64,000 nucleotides of DNA from Sphingobacteriaceae bacterium DW12 (GTDB lineage: Bacteria; Bacteroidota; Bacteroidia; Sphingobacteriales; Sphingobacteriaceae). A program made the position numbers and the translations under genes. The notes under the pieces were generated by a model, which saw only the letters and a list, made by a program, of their open reading frames with translations, was not told where the DNA came from and ran no database searches. Below are positions 9,026-18,900 of the stretch, piece by piece (within the stretch, counting starts at the first letter, position 1; the number at the start of each line of letters is the position of its first letter). The DNA is taken from NCBI GenBank assembly GCA_000783305.1, contig JROE01000002.1, positions 1 to 64,000 on the forward strand, in the 5' to 3' direction.

Positions 9026-9982
9026 ATGAAAAATAAATTGATCATTACGCTAAGCCTGGGACTGCTTCCGCTTTTTGGATGCAGCGACAATAATGTTGTG
9101 GAAATAGAGAAGGCTGAATTGCCTACCCACCTTAAGGGACAACTCTTGTACCATACCTATTCGAACTATGGCGCCAACGATTCGGAGATATTCCTATATG
9201 ACTTTAGTAGTAATAAAGTTCAAAGTCTGAGCTCCGGTTGGGACATCAAGAATCCGATGAATGCACATATCTCGCCGGATGGTACCCGAATCGTATTTAT
9301 GGGAATCAGCGAGGATACTGATAGTTGGGATATTTTTGTGTATGAATTGAATTCAAGCAAGCCGCCCGAGAACCTAACGTTGATTGGACAGACAAGAGAT
9401 GAAGATCCGAAGTTTGCTCCTGATGGCAAACGCGTGGTCTTTAAGCAGGATTCACGTATCGTTGAAATGGATCTTACGAGCCGTAAGATAACTCGCCTAT
9501 CACCAAAAGGCTATGGTATCCCCTATTATAACCACGATGGCACCAAAGTAGTGTGTACACAGGGCGATGCAGCGACGTCTTCCATTGCTATTATAGACGT
9601 CAAGTCGAAAGAAATCCAGCAAACCGTGTATGACGCCGAGGGTGTACAGGATTACTATCCGATCAATGCAGATCAGACCTCGTTTTACTATTCGGTAGGG
9701 TTGTCAAAGACCAATACGGTCGACCAGGTGTATCGAGGTTACTGGAGTGGGTTGCGCAGTTACAAACTGCCCTTTAATGCCAATGACGGAAACTATTCAG
9801 ATGCCTATCCCATGGACGAGAACTGGCTGGTACTATGCAGTACACGCCCCGATACAAAGGGTGGATATGATCTATATGTAGCAAATGTCAACACAGGTGA
9901 CATCTATTCCATGGATTTGTATAATACGGGTATCAACTCGTCTAAGCAACAACTAGGGCCCTGTTATTTTACGAAGAAATAA
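9026..9982 (+). CDS. Lipoprotein with WD40-like (PD40/TolB-type) beta-propeller repeats
   Basis: The chosen ATG at 9026 gives 318 residues starting MKNKLIITLSLGLLPLFGC, a clean type II signal peptide with lipidated Cys near 19. An upstream in-frame start at 8984 would bury the signal peptide behind 14 residues. PD40-type repeats are visible: IFLYDFSSNKVQSLS, NAHISPDGTRIVFMG, DPKFAPDGKRVVFKQ, YYNHDGTKVVCTQGD, and a final DLYVANVNTGDIYSMDL. Such propellers bind peptides or sugars or act as oligogalacturonate-lyase-like folds. No lyase residues are obvious. It lies just downstream of the PUL A hairpin and upstream of its own hairpin, so it is probably a separate unit that may serve the PUL. Confidence 0.8.
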   Translation: MKNKLIITLSLGLLPLFGCSDNNVVEIEKAELPTHLKGQLLYHTYSNYGANDSEIFLYDFSSNKVQSLSSGWDIKNPMNAHISPDGTRIVFMGISEDTDSWDIFVYELNSSKPPENLTLIGQTRDEDPKFAPDGKRVVFKQDSRIVEMDLTSRKITRLSPKGYGIPYYNHDGTKVVCTQGDAATSSIAIIDVKSKEIQQTVYDAEGVQDYYPINADQTSFYYSVGLSKTNTVDQVYRGYWSGLRSYKLPFNANDGNYSDAYPMDENWLVLCSTRPDTKGGYDLYVANVNTGDIYSMDLYNTGINSSKQQLGPCYFTKK

Positions 9983-10000
9983 TAACTTGAAATATTACCA

Positions 10001-10034
10001 GTTACTAAGGTCGCAACATTGTGACCTTAGTAAC
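10001..10034 (+). terminator. Hairpin terminator after the propeller lipoprotein
   Basis: Perfect 12-bp arms GTTACTAAGGTC (10001-10012) and GACCTTAGTAAC (10023-10034) with a 10-nt loop lie 18 nt after the stop at 9982. There is no U-run. A second small hairpin (TCCATCC/GGATGGA, 10073-10090) follows, in the leader of the next gene. Confidence 0.7.
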
Positions 10035-10142
10035 TATAATACGCCTATCCTACCTACGCTAATCTGTCTTATTCCATCCGCTTGGATGGAGGCGGACACC
10101 CTTCACGAGGTTCCTTTCTAATTTGCCGAAAAAGAAAAGCAC

Positions 10143-12026
10143 ATGATTAGAATGAAGATCTTCTACATCGTCCTACTCACAATGACGATCTGCTCCCCTA
10201 TACGGGCGCAGCAACAGCTGACAACATATACCAATAATGGCATAGAGCAGCTGCACAAACGACTTGACACCATAATCAAAAGGGAACATATTCCTGGCTT
10301 GATGGTCGCGATTGTTAAAAAAGATAGCATCTTATTTTCTGGCGGACTGGGGTATGCAAATATTGCAGAGCAACGTCTGGTAAATCAGCGGACACAATTT
10401 CACCTGTCTTCCATCACCAAATTTTTCGTGGCTATGGGCATACAGCAATTGGTAGCCAGCGGAAAGCTCAAACTCAACGATCGTATTCGGGATATTGCTC
10501 CCGAAATCCCCTTTACCAATAGTTGGGAAGCCACTGACCCAGTGAGGGTGATACATCTATTGGAACATACCGCTGGCTTTGACGATGTGCAGCTCAATAG
10601 CATGGTGAATATCAGTGGGAAATCTCTCAGTGGCCTTGAAGCGGTCAGAGCGGTAAGCAACTCCCTTACTGTTCGTTGGAAGCCGGGCGTCATGATGTCG
10701 TACTCCAACCCAGGGTATAATGTGCTGGGATATATTCTTGAAAAGGTGTCGGGTATGCCGTGGGATAAATATCTACAACGGACGCTTTTTACGCCATTGG
10801 CTATGGACAACAGCATATTTGACCTTGATGGGCAACAGTTGCCCGGCTTTGCCAAAGGATACTCCTTTCAAAACAGCGAATACAGCCCCATGCCCTTTTA
10901 TCTACTCAGTGGAAATGGAGCAGGGAGTGCATTGGTAAGCACTGCCGAAGATATGGCCAAGTTTATGCATTATCTGCTCAATGGTAATCCAGATAGTACG
11001 CTATTAAATAGTGCCAATCTGATGGAGATGGAAACAATCCACAGTACCCTAGCTAGCCGTGCGGGACTACAAACGGGCTATGCTCTCGGAAACGATTTAT
11101 TTCCTAACAATAAAAAGGTGAGCTTTCGCGGGCACAATGGCAAGGGCGAAGGTTTTGTATCGTGGATATTCTTTAGCCGTGAAGCAGGTCTGGCTTATGC
11201 GATTGCCGCCAACCGTGTGGTCAACATGTGGCCAATCTCGCAGGCTATAGAGGATTTTCTGACAAAGGAGGTCGCCGCACCAAAACTGGTTGACCAGCCA
11301 ATAGATGAGGACAGTATCACGCCAATGCTGGGGTATTACCAATTTATGAATCCAAAAAATGAACGCTGGGATTTTCACAAACGGATATTTGGCGGTATTG
11401 AGTTGCTAGGGATCAGCCACAACAAACTTGTTGTGAATAAAGGCGATGGGCAGATAGATTCCCTTATTCACGAAGGCCGGGGTATATTTCGCCTAAAAGG
11501 GGATATTCTACCCTCTTTTATCTTAGCGCGGGATTCGGACGACCAGCCTTTTTTTCAGGGCTATGGAAATGGCTTCTACCGCCAGGTATCATACGCTTCG
11601 GTGCTGATTCAAAAAATCCCGATCTACTTTGGATTGCTTGCTATCTTGATTTATGCGATCTATAGTTTCGTAGGAATATTCTTGAGCTTGCTTCGTAAAA
11701 TGAAAGTAATCGATCTTAGTATACCCCTATTACCTACATTGGGTGCGCTATGCTTTCTATTTGCTTATCGGACTATGGGCCTAACAGATGCCAACCATAA
11801 GGAACTATTTGCTTCTGTTAATTGGACAAGTTTTTCAATCTTTGCAGGCATGTTGCTATTTGCTATTTTGGTCATTTCGAGTAGCTTTCTGCTGTATAGA
11901 CGTTGGTCGCAATTGCAGCAAAGATGGGTACGTATGTTGTTTGCTTTTAATAATTTCTTTTTATGCTATCTCGTGGCACTGCTGACCTTAAACGGTTGGA
12001 TTGGGGTGCCGATATGGATGATGTAG
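10143..12026 (+). CDS. Serine hydrolase of the beta-lactamase/class C family with C-terminal membrane helices
   Basis: This 627-residue exported hydrolase has a penicillin-binding-protein-like fold. A signal peptide (about 1-22, ending PIRAQ) is followed by the catalytic domain. The active-site Ser-x-x-Lys is SITK (S90, K93), the Tyr-x-Asn is YSN (187-189), and the third motif is HNGKGEG (about 331), in place of the usual KTG or HTG. A linker (about 380-490) is followed by four hydrophobic segments (about 495-627; for example FGLLAILIYAIYSFVGIFL and FSIFAGMLLFAILVISSSFL) that should anchor it in the inner membrane. Likely activities are esterase, D-aminopeptidase or peptidase; no antibiotic role can be claimed. 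The AraC-type membrane regulator begins 59 nt after it. A start at 10152 is also possible. Confidence 0.85.
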   Translation: MIRMKIFYIVLLTMTICSPIRAQQQLTTYTNNGIEQLHKRLDTIIKREHIPGLMVAIVKKDSILFSGGLGYANIAEQRLVNQRTQFHLSSITKFFVAMGIQQLVASGKLKLNDRIRDIAPEIPFTNSWEATDPVRVIHLLEHTAGFDDVQLNSMVNISGKSLSGLEAVRAVSNSLTVRWKPGVMMSYSNPGYNVLGYILEKVSGMPWDKYLQRTLFTPLAMDNSIFDLDGQQLPGFAKGYSFQNSEYSPMPFYLLSGNGAGSALVSTAEDMAKFMHYLLNGNPDSTLLNSANLMEMETIHSTLASRAGLQTGYALGNDLFPNNKKVSFRGHNGKGEGFVSWIFFSREAGLAYAIAANRVVNMWPISQAIEDFLTKEVAAPKLVDQPIDEDSITPMLGYYQFMNPKNERWDFHKRIFGGIELLGISHNKLVVNKGDGQIDSLIHEGRGIFRLKGDILPSFILARDSDDQPFFQGYGNGFYRQVSYASVLIQKIPIYFGLLAILIYAIYSFVGIFLSLLRKMKVIDLSIPLLPTLGALCFLFAYRTMGLTDANHKELFASVNWTSFSIFAGMLLFAILVISSSFLLYRRWSQLQQRWVRMLFAFNNFFLCYLVALLTLNGWIGVPIWMM

Positions 12027-12085
12027 CTTCAAATTTGGCCTATAATGCGTAAATTCACAACACACAAGCACTGCTACTGTCAGTT

Positions 12086-13198
12086 ATGATCAATATACTT
12101 ACTACATTTCACGCTTTTTCGGCTGGTGCACTCTGGTTGCTCGGCACGTTGATCCTGCTTGGGGTAAATCGGACTAACGCCCGAGGAGATCGATGGTTAG
12201 GCTCTTTCTACTATATGACAGCAGGGTTATTCACCCAGCTTTTTTTGGAAGGTTTTCATGTCGAGAATGGAGCTTTGTTCCATCTGCTTGAACTGCCCCG
12301 TTGGGCCATATTCCCATGCTTTTACCTAGCAGTCAGCTATTTAGTTGAACCAACATCAACGACTAAGACTTGGGCATTGCACTTTGTCCCATTTTTGATT
12401 TTTATATTTTTTTCGATCATCTATCTGATGCCGGGGTTCTTTAATATAGCGGTTGACCCACCTCAATTGCCGCAGTGGATAGTTTTCATAATCAAATATT
12501 TCTTCTTGGTACAGAGTGTCTTTTATTGGATAGCCTGCTATCAACTTTTTAAAAAACATCAGAAAAATATTCAACAATTATCTTCGTATACGGAAAGGAT
12601 CGATCTAGCTTGGCTAAAGTACCTCATGATAGCTCTCTTATTTCTAATTGTAATCCGAGGACTGGCTCTCGTATATCTAGGTATTAGTTCGCTATCACCA
12701 ATTTTATATTTCATGGGTATAGTCGCTCTCGCTTATTTTGCCTTAACACAGCGTTCTATCTACACAATTGAGGCAAGTGACAATTTGATGGATGAAGCGG
12801 GTACGCAAAAAAAGAAAGCTGAAGAAAGACTTACACCTATTCAAGTGGACGAGCTTAAAAACAGCATATTACAGAAGACAGTAGATGAAAAACTATATTT
12901 GGATCCGGGTTTGACGCTCACAACCCTATCTAATCAAGTGGGGGTCAATCCTCATGATCTTTCTTACATCTTAAATAATGGGTTACGGAAGAACTTCTAC
13001 CAGTTTATCAACGAATTGCGCACAGAGGAGGCTAAGAAGTTGCTATTATCTGGGGAAGCCAAGCAGCTTGATATGTTTGGAATAGCTGTACGGGCGGGCT
13101 TCAATTCAAGGACAACATTCTACAGCTGTTTCAAAAAGGCAACTGGCATTACCCCAAAAGAATATATAAAGGTAGGGAGCTCCAAGCCAACGGTATAA
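12086..13198 (+). CDS. Membrane-anchored AraC-family transcription regulator
   Basis: This 370-residue protein has an N-terminal half (about 1-230) made of roughly seven hydrophobic helices (for example ALWLLGTLILLGV, FVPFLIFIFFSIIYLMPGFF, YLMIALLFLIVIRGLALVYLG). The C-terminal AraC/XylS DNA-binding domain (about 265-365) includes LTLTTLSNQVGVNPHDLSYI, NFYQFINELRTEEAKKLL, and the second helix-turn-helix MFGIAVRAGFNSRTTFYSCF followed by TGITPKEY. Membrane-sensing AraC proteins of this layout are common in Bacteroidota. Its ligand is unknown; the serine hydrolase 59 nt upstream is the obvious candidate partner or target. Confidence 0.9.
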   Translation: MINILTTFHAFSAGALWLLGTLILLGVNRTNARGDRWLGSFYYMTAGLFTQLFLEGFHVENGALFHLLELPRWAIFPCFYLAVSYLVEPTSTTKTWALHFVPFLIFIFFSIIYLMPGFFNIAVDPPQLPQWIVFIIKYFFLVQSVFYWIACYQLFKKHQKNIQQLSSYTERIDLAWLKYLMIALLFLIVIRGLALVYLGISSLSPILYFMGIVALAYFALTQRSIYTIEASDNLMDEAGTQKKKAEERLTPIQVDELKNSILQKTVDEKLYLDPGLTLTTLSNQVGVNPHDLSYILNNGLRKNFYQFINELRTEEAKKLLLSGEAKQLDMFGIAVRAGFNSRTTFYSCFKKATGITPKEYIKVGSSKPTV

Positions 13199-13484
13199 AT
13201 TTGTTCGAACATATCGGTATGTCCTTTGCAAGATTATCTTTTCAACATTTTTAGATGAAAATAAAATGTGGGGGTGTCGTCATATGGCTTACTTATAGGA
13301 AGTGTACTTAGTGGCTTACAATAAAAAATATATTGTGTAGTTTTAAGGAATATATGGGAATCGATGTCTACCTAAGTAAAAACAGCCGTCGTTTATAGAG
13401 CGATGCATATCTACTTATATGTAACGAACTCTACCCCTTACTAGAAATAAACACAGGATCCCATTGCTCAAAACCCTAAAAAAA

Positions 13485-13790
13485 ATGATTGTAGTTAAAG
13501 TAAAGTATACTGTAAACGAAGCGTACATAAATGCGAACAAACAACTGATAGAAGAGTTTTTGACCGATTTCAGAAGCTTGGACAGCTCTCGTTTTTTGTA
13601 TTCTGTTTTTCAAACCGAAGACGACAGCACATTTGTCCATGTCTCGCAATACGAGGATCAAGATATACAGCAGAGCATATTGGGTACTCCTAGTTTTCTT
13701 CGCTTTCAAGCGCAACGAGATAAAAACCTGACGTCCGCACCGCATATCGAAGTGCTCAAATATGTAGGTGCTTCTAAGGAAGTCTTTTAA
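13485..13790 (+). CDS. Small ABM-fold (antibiotic biosynthesis monooxygenase-like) protein
   Basis: With ATG at 13485 the protein is 101 residues (MIVVKVKYTVNEAY...). An in-frame TTG at 13464 is less likely, because the strand MIVVKVKYTV is the normal first strand of this fold. Features of the dimeric alpha/beta-barrel ABM/heme-monooxygenase fold are a first strand, a helix (NANKQLIEEFLTDFR), strand FLYSVFQTEDDSTFVHVSQY and a helix ending PSFLRFQAQRD, then EVLKYVG. Such proteins act on quinones or flavin-linked small molecules, but no substrate is suggested here. It stands alone and shares a convergent hairpin with the gene at 13883. Confidence 0.65.
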   Translation: MIVVKVKYTVNEAYINANKQLIEEFLTDFRSLDSSRFLYSVFQTEDDSTFVHVSQYEDQDIQQSILGTPSFLRFQAQRDKNLTSAPHIEVLKYVGASKEVF

Positions 13791-13831
13791 AATCCACTTA
13801 TGGAAACCACAGCGTGCACACTCCAGATGGC

Positions 13832-13855
13832 TATTGCCCCATATAAGGGGCAATA
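13832..13855. terminator. Convergent bidirectional terminator
   Basis: Perfect 9-bp arms TATTGCCCC (13832-13840) and GGGGCAATA (13847-13855) with loop ATATAA lie between the convergent genes ending at 13790 and 13883. Confidence 0.75.
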
Positions 13856-13882
13856 ACATTGAAAACGAGAAGTCGATGAGCG

Positions 13883-15727
13883 CTATAACACCTGTATGGC
13901 TATGGCGTGCTGGTCTTTTTTTGAATGCTTAACATCTGATCTACGCATATGGATAAGTTGCATATTCTTCCCGAGAAAATCCTCGCTAAATGAATTGTTG
14001 GAAAAGGAAACTTCCCGACATCCGTCCAAATAGAAATTGACTTTTCGATAATATGGCTCATAATCGTAGGTGCGGACGAGTTTGTTATCATGGAAGGCCA
14101 ACCCCTTGACCGATCGAGCGAAAAGGATAGCATAGTCGAAGTGCCTAAATTGATTGTTGTATATCCTGATATTCTCATGGTAAGGTCGGGCATCTATACT
14201 TTTGGGCTTGACGGATGGTGTAATGGATATAACCGCTTCGCCCCAACCCCAAGGATAATCGGATATATTGTCACCGGAGGTATAACAGTTTTCAAACATA
14301 TTGTTTTGAATCAATACATCGCGTACGGCTCCCGATTCATTCCATAACTCGATATCGCCTTCAATCAATATGGCGGCACCAGCGGTATTAAAATAATTGT
14401 TCTCTATGCGTACGGTACCGGGAGAGGATACTAAAATAGAGCGGCCCCTATTTTTCTTCAACATACGGCAATTACGAACGGTTAGATTAGCAGTCTTATC
14501 CTTATTTTCAAGCAGATCCCCCACCTTTATTGATTTTCGGATATTTTTGGAAAAAGCTATCCGATAGTTAGCGATATGTCCATCTGGACCGTAGATGGTC
14601 TGCTGATCGATGACGGATAGTACATTGGTCTTGACCATGGTAGTGGTATCTAATACCCATGCTTGCTCACCTGATACAAAACCGATGTAACGACCATTTG
14701 GGGCTACCAAGACGCTGCTATCGCCTTCAATAGCTACGACATTGGCATACATCCCGTGAATATTCATGTAGTCATCGCCTGCTCCAGAGACCTCGCAGTT
14801 ATCAAAAAGAATATCGCCTTTGCAACCATTGAAATGGGTAGCATCAGCAATGGTACTGAAAGCCCTCCCTTTGGCGGAATTGGTAATAATGTCGACCTTT
14901 TTAAGACTTATATTTTCGCTTTTGTATCCACTGACACCACAACTAAGGGTATGGTATATGGTTATATTCTCGAGAGCGACATCCTTGCTTTGCATTATCA
15001 AAATGCCATCAGCAATATAGCGCCCATGAAAAAAGACAATTTGGGAGCCTATTACGGGGTTATAGGCTGGCCTCGTATGAAAACGCAGCGAGCCGTCTGT
15101 ATTCTGTGTGACCTTAGCTTGATAGAAGTCACGTCCCAATGGATTGTCACGGGTCTGATAGGCTATATCCAAACGCTTGGGTTCGTATATGTTGGTATAT
15201 TCACTAACGATTGGCTTGCGCCACCCCTCTCCTAAGAAATAGACGCTATCGCGCACGATTTCAAACGGATACTTATCACCGTCGACCTGGATGTCTACAT
15301 AGGTATCGGAGAGTCCTACGATGGTGCCTTGGGAATTGTAGGGTCTGTCCCAATCAATGACTAGGTTTTGGATGCGGACGTTGCTGGATTCTGTTAATTT
15401 GAAGGGAGTGACCTGTCCATGAAAGATGAACTCTGCCCCCTGTCCGTCTATGATGAGATTTTTTTTGTGCTTAATATCAAATGCAATAGTGGTGATGTCC
15501 TTCCCATCAAAGCAAGAGGTCCCAAAAAAATCATATCGTCCCTTCTCCAAGACCAACTGAATGGAATCTGTTCCAAAATCACGGGATAAAAAGGCTTTGA
15601 TCTGCGGGATGAGGTTTTGCATGGTGTTGGGGTAGACGCCTATGGACCTACCAGTGATGACTCTTGTACTAGCAGCTTGTGCAAGCAAGGGGAACACGAA
15701 TAGAAGGACAAAAATAGTGTTTCGCAT
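13883..15727 (-). CDS. GH110-like alpha-1,3-galactosidase (right-handed beta-helix), PUL B
   Basis: Starting at the ATG at 15727 (MRNTIFVLLFVFPLLAQA, a clean Sec signal peptide) the protein has 614 residues. A longer in-frame start at 15763 precedes it. Beta-helix repeats are seen in NVRIQNLVIDWDRP, DVALENITIYHTLSCGV and VRDVLIQNNMFENCY. Two motifs fit glycoside hydrolase family 110: DATHFNGCKG (D295) and GAGDDYMNIHG (D318, D319). The 23/24-residue spacing matches what I recall for the GH110 catalytic aspartates. GH110 enzymes remove terminal alpha-1,3-linked galactose with inversion. The protein should be periplasmic. The gene is divergent from the HTCS gene, so its promoter shares that 174-bp region. 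The family call is probable; activity is inferred. Confidence 0.75.
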   Translation of the reverse strand: MRNTIFVLLFVFPLLAQAASTRVITGRSIGVYPNTMQNLIPQIKAFLSRDFGTDSIQLVLEKGRYDFFGTSCFDGKDITTIAFDIKHKKNLIIDGQGAEFIFHGQVTPFKLTESSNVRIQNLVIDWDRPYNSQGTIVGLSDTYVDIQVDGDKYPFEIVRDSVYFLGEGWRKPIVSEYTNIYEPKRLDIAYQTRDNPLGRDFYQAKVTQNTDGSLRFHTRPAYNPVIGSQIVFFHGRYIADGILIMQSKDVALENITIYHTLSCGVSGYKSENISLKKVDIITNSAKGRAFSTIADATHFNGCKGDILFDNCEVSGAGDDYMNIHGMYANVVAIEGDSSVLVAPNGRYIGFVSGEQAWVLDTTTMVKTNVLSVIDQQTIYGPDGHIANYRIAFSKNIRKSIKVGDLLENKDKTANLTVRNCRMLKKNRGRSILVSSPGTVRIENNYFNTAGAAILIEGDIELWNESGAVRDVLIQNNMFENCYTSGDNISDYPWGWGEAVISITPSVKPKSIDARPYHENIRIYNNQFRHFDYAILFARSVKGLAFHDNKLVRTYDYEPYYRKVNFYLDGCREVSFSNNSFSEDFLGKNMQLIHMRRSDVKHSKKDQHAIAIQVL

Positions 15728-15818
15728 GGTTCGTAAATTTAGGATTGTCCAAAAATAGGTCAAATCGCCTCCATGCAGGGTATTTATATGTATATGAAGG
15801 CTTCTTTTAAGAAAAATG

Positions 15819-15833
15819 AATCATATATATATG
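15819..15833. promoter_or_regulatory. Candidate HTCS operator, copy 1
   Basis: AATCATATATATATG lies in the 174-bp divergent region between the GH110-like gene and the HTCS gene. The identical 15-mer lies at 28329-28343 upstream of susC of the same PUL. Both are followed within a few bases by a similar GACT..(T/G)GAAC..AT string. AT richness weakens the case. Confidence 0.4.
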
Positions 15834-15901
15834 GACTTGGAACCATTATGTACTTGCTTTAGTTAAATAATACCTATTTTTAATATGACCTAACTGACCG
15901 A

Positions 15902-18900
15902 ATGATGAGGAACATTTGTATAGCTCTACTCCTATTATTATATAGCCTACCGCGCATCCTACTAGCACAGGACGAAAGGAAAATACGCGATTTCGTCCAA
16001 TTGAATAAATATGATGGACTAGAAAGTAACCGTATAACAGCTATCCAAGATGATAAATTTGATAGGATATGGATTGGGACGGACAATGGGCTGAGCATCT
16101 ATGATAGCAAGACAGCTAAGAAGGTACAACACTATATGGGTGTGTGTATCACCGACTTGAAGGAAACTCCTGAAGGCATGCTCATCGGCAGCTCAAAAAG
16201 CACGACCATGTATGATTACAAAACGGGGAGATACCAAAGTATCCAATATGACGGCTACGATATCAAATACGTCAAATTTGTGGAGATAGACAAAAAGATA
16301 TTCGGATATGTGGATGGAGAAATCGTTCAATTGGAAAACGGAAAATGGAAATCGTATAAAAGAGGGGTTAATTATAAAACGGTACGTGAGGATAAATTTG
16401 GCTTTGTATGGGCTGTAACCGACTATAAAATAGATAAATTAGATAAAGGGCTTACTAAAATAGAATCCTATTCTCTGCCGGTGAGTGACCACTCGCAAGC
16501 AATCGTATATTCGTTGTTTGCGGATAGTAAGGGTATGGTGTGGATAGGCACACGGAAGGATGGACTATTTAAATATAACAGGGCACTGAATGGCTTCGTA
16601 CGCGAAAATCTGCCACAAAGACCTGGACTATCCATCGAAAATATTGGCAGCTTGGGCGAAGATCAATGGGATAGGCTGTGGATTGGACACAATCGAGGTG
16701 TGGTGGTGCTGGATGCCAATAATTCTGCATTCTACGAAAACATACTCGAAACATCTGATAATAAGGCGTTGAATACCACCGTCACTCAGATATATCGAAC
16801 AAAAAAGGGGGCGATGGCATTGGGATCGTACTTTACGGGATTTTTCCATATTCCCGGAGAGGAGTCGCCATTTAGCATGATCAGCTTGACGGGCAAGCAC
16901 TTGACGCACCTCAATGTGACTGCGAATGGAATGGTGAAAGACCATAAAGATCGATTTTGGATGGCGACCAATTTTTTGGGGGTGAACATCTTTGATTCCA
17001 CTGGCAAATTTGTGGAGCAGATCAACCAATCTAACGCTATACTAAGCAACAACATTATCGCGCTAACGACTGATGAACAGCACAATGTATGGGTGGGATC
17101 GCTATCTAATGGGCTTTTCAAGATAAGCCCCAATAATAAAATCGAACGCTTTAATAGTGTGGGTGTGCAAGCTGCGCAACTATCCTCGGACGCTATCCAC
17201 TGCTTGCTCAATATCGATGCAAGCTACCTGGCCGTGGCTACCAACAACGGAATCGACCTATTAGACAAACGGCAAATGACCTTTGAGAATATCTTGCACA
17301 AAAAGGAAAAAGACTTTGCTTTCATCAAGCTCTTGCGATATCAAGACCTGCTGTGTGGCGTGACAACAAACAGCGTGCACTACTATGACCTTAATACAAA
17401 AGCAGTCAAAACGATACTCCTCTTTGAGAACATCGAAAACATGTTCATCCAATCCGCCTGTATGACATCAGGAGGTGTGCTCTATCTAGGTTCTACAAAT
17501 GGTAAGCTGTTCAAACTGGAGGGCAGTAAGCTGGTATTACAACCTTATGAAGCCGTCATCGGAGCGAATAGTATCGTCGGTATCCAAGAGGACGAGCATC
17601 GCAACATCTGGATCACGGCAGGAAATAAAATCCATCAGATCCAAAGTGATAAAACTTTTCGGTCATATGACCTGCGAAGCATGATGGGAACAAAAGAATT
17701 CAATATCCGATCGGACTATAGGGATGACAAAGGCAATCTGTACTTTGGGACCTATGATGGGGTACTGACCTTCAACCCCGCACACTTTACTACTCCATCA
17801 TCTGCGAAAGCCGAAAAGGCATTACCTAAAATATTTCTGGGTGATTTCAGGGTGTTCAATAAAATAGTAAATATAGACTCTTCGTCTATATTGTCTGGCC
17901 CGATACAGACACTTGATAAAATCACGTTGGAAAATAACGAAAATTTTATTGGATTCGACGTGTCTATCATTGACTATAAAACGGTTGATAAGATACCTTA
18001 TACCTGCTACTACAGACTCCGCAACTTGGACGACAATTGGTATGAAATGAATGTAAATGCCAGTGTGGTATCTTTCACGGGATTACAAACGGGAGACTAT
18101 GAGTTTGAACTTAAACTAGAGGCGATGAATGGTAAGGTACTGGATTCAAAGATAATAGAAATACAAGTGAAGCCGCCTTTTTATTGGACTACTGGGATGA
18201 AAATCTTGTATGTGTTGGTATTGCTAGTCTGTGTTGGGCTGGTGAATAGGTTCGTGGCGAAGCAAAAAGCTGCAAAGAATGCCATTAGAATGGCAGCCAA
18301 AGAAAAGGAAGATTTGGCAAAACTGCACACTTCAAAACTAAATTTTTTCACTTATATAGCACACGAATTCAAAAACCCACTATCGATTATCTCTACTTTG
18401 CAAAAAGACTTGTTTCCGATGAATGACAAAGCGGATAGCGATACCGCGATATTTAAACGATCGATCGTAAGGCTGGAATTTTTGATCGGTCAGCTGCTGG
18501 ACTTCCGGGAATTGGAAGCGAACTACGTACAGCCGCAGTGGAATAGATATCATATCACAGAAATCTTAAAAAGCATTATTAACGCCTTCTCTCCTATTTT
18601 CAACGAGCGGAATATCAAATTCGTGCTGAGAGACCAACTGGAACATGGCACCGTCATCTTGGACAGAAACAAAATGGAAATGTTGATTGGTAATATCATC
18701 GGCAACATCCTAAAAACGACGGCTGACGACGAGCTTGTATATATTGATGCTGAAATGACAACGGAGGGGCTGAGATTGAAGTTTACAGCGAAAACCTCTT
18801 TTCTCCAATCCGAAAATGCGAATTTATTCTTGACACAGGGTGATGAAATACCCTATACTGAGCAAATTTTAAAAGCGGACATCGCGCAAGCCATAATAGA

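Noticed and set aside
9026..9982. Oligogalacturonate lyase identity for the propeller lipoprotein
   Set aside because: PD40-type repeats are shared by many proteins and no lyase active-site residues could be picked out.
13199..13484. Possible promoter or small gene between the AraC regulator and the ABM-fold protein
   Set aside because: AT-rich sequence with several near-matches to TAnnTTTG but no element at proper spacing; nothing specific could be defended.
15819..15833. Alternating AT tract as a simple-sequence phase-variation element
   Set aside because: The TA repeat is only about four units long and not in a coding or promoter-spacer position; the shared-operator reading is better.
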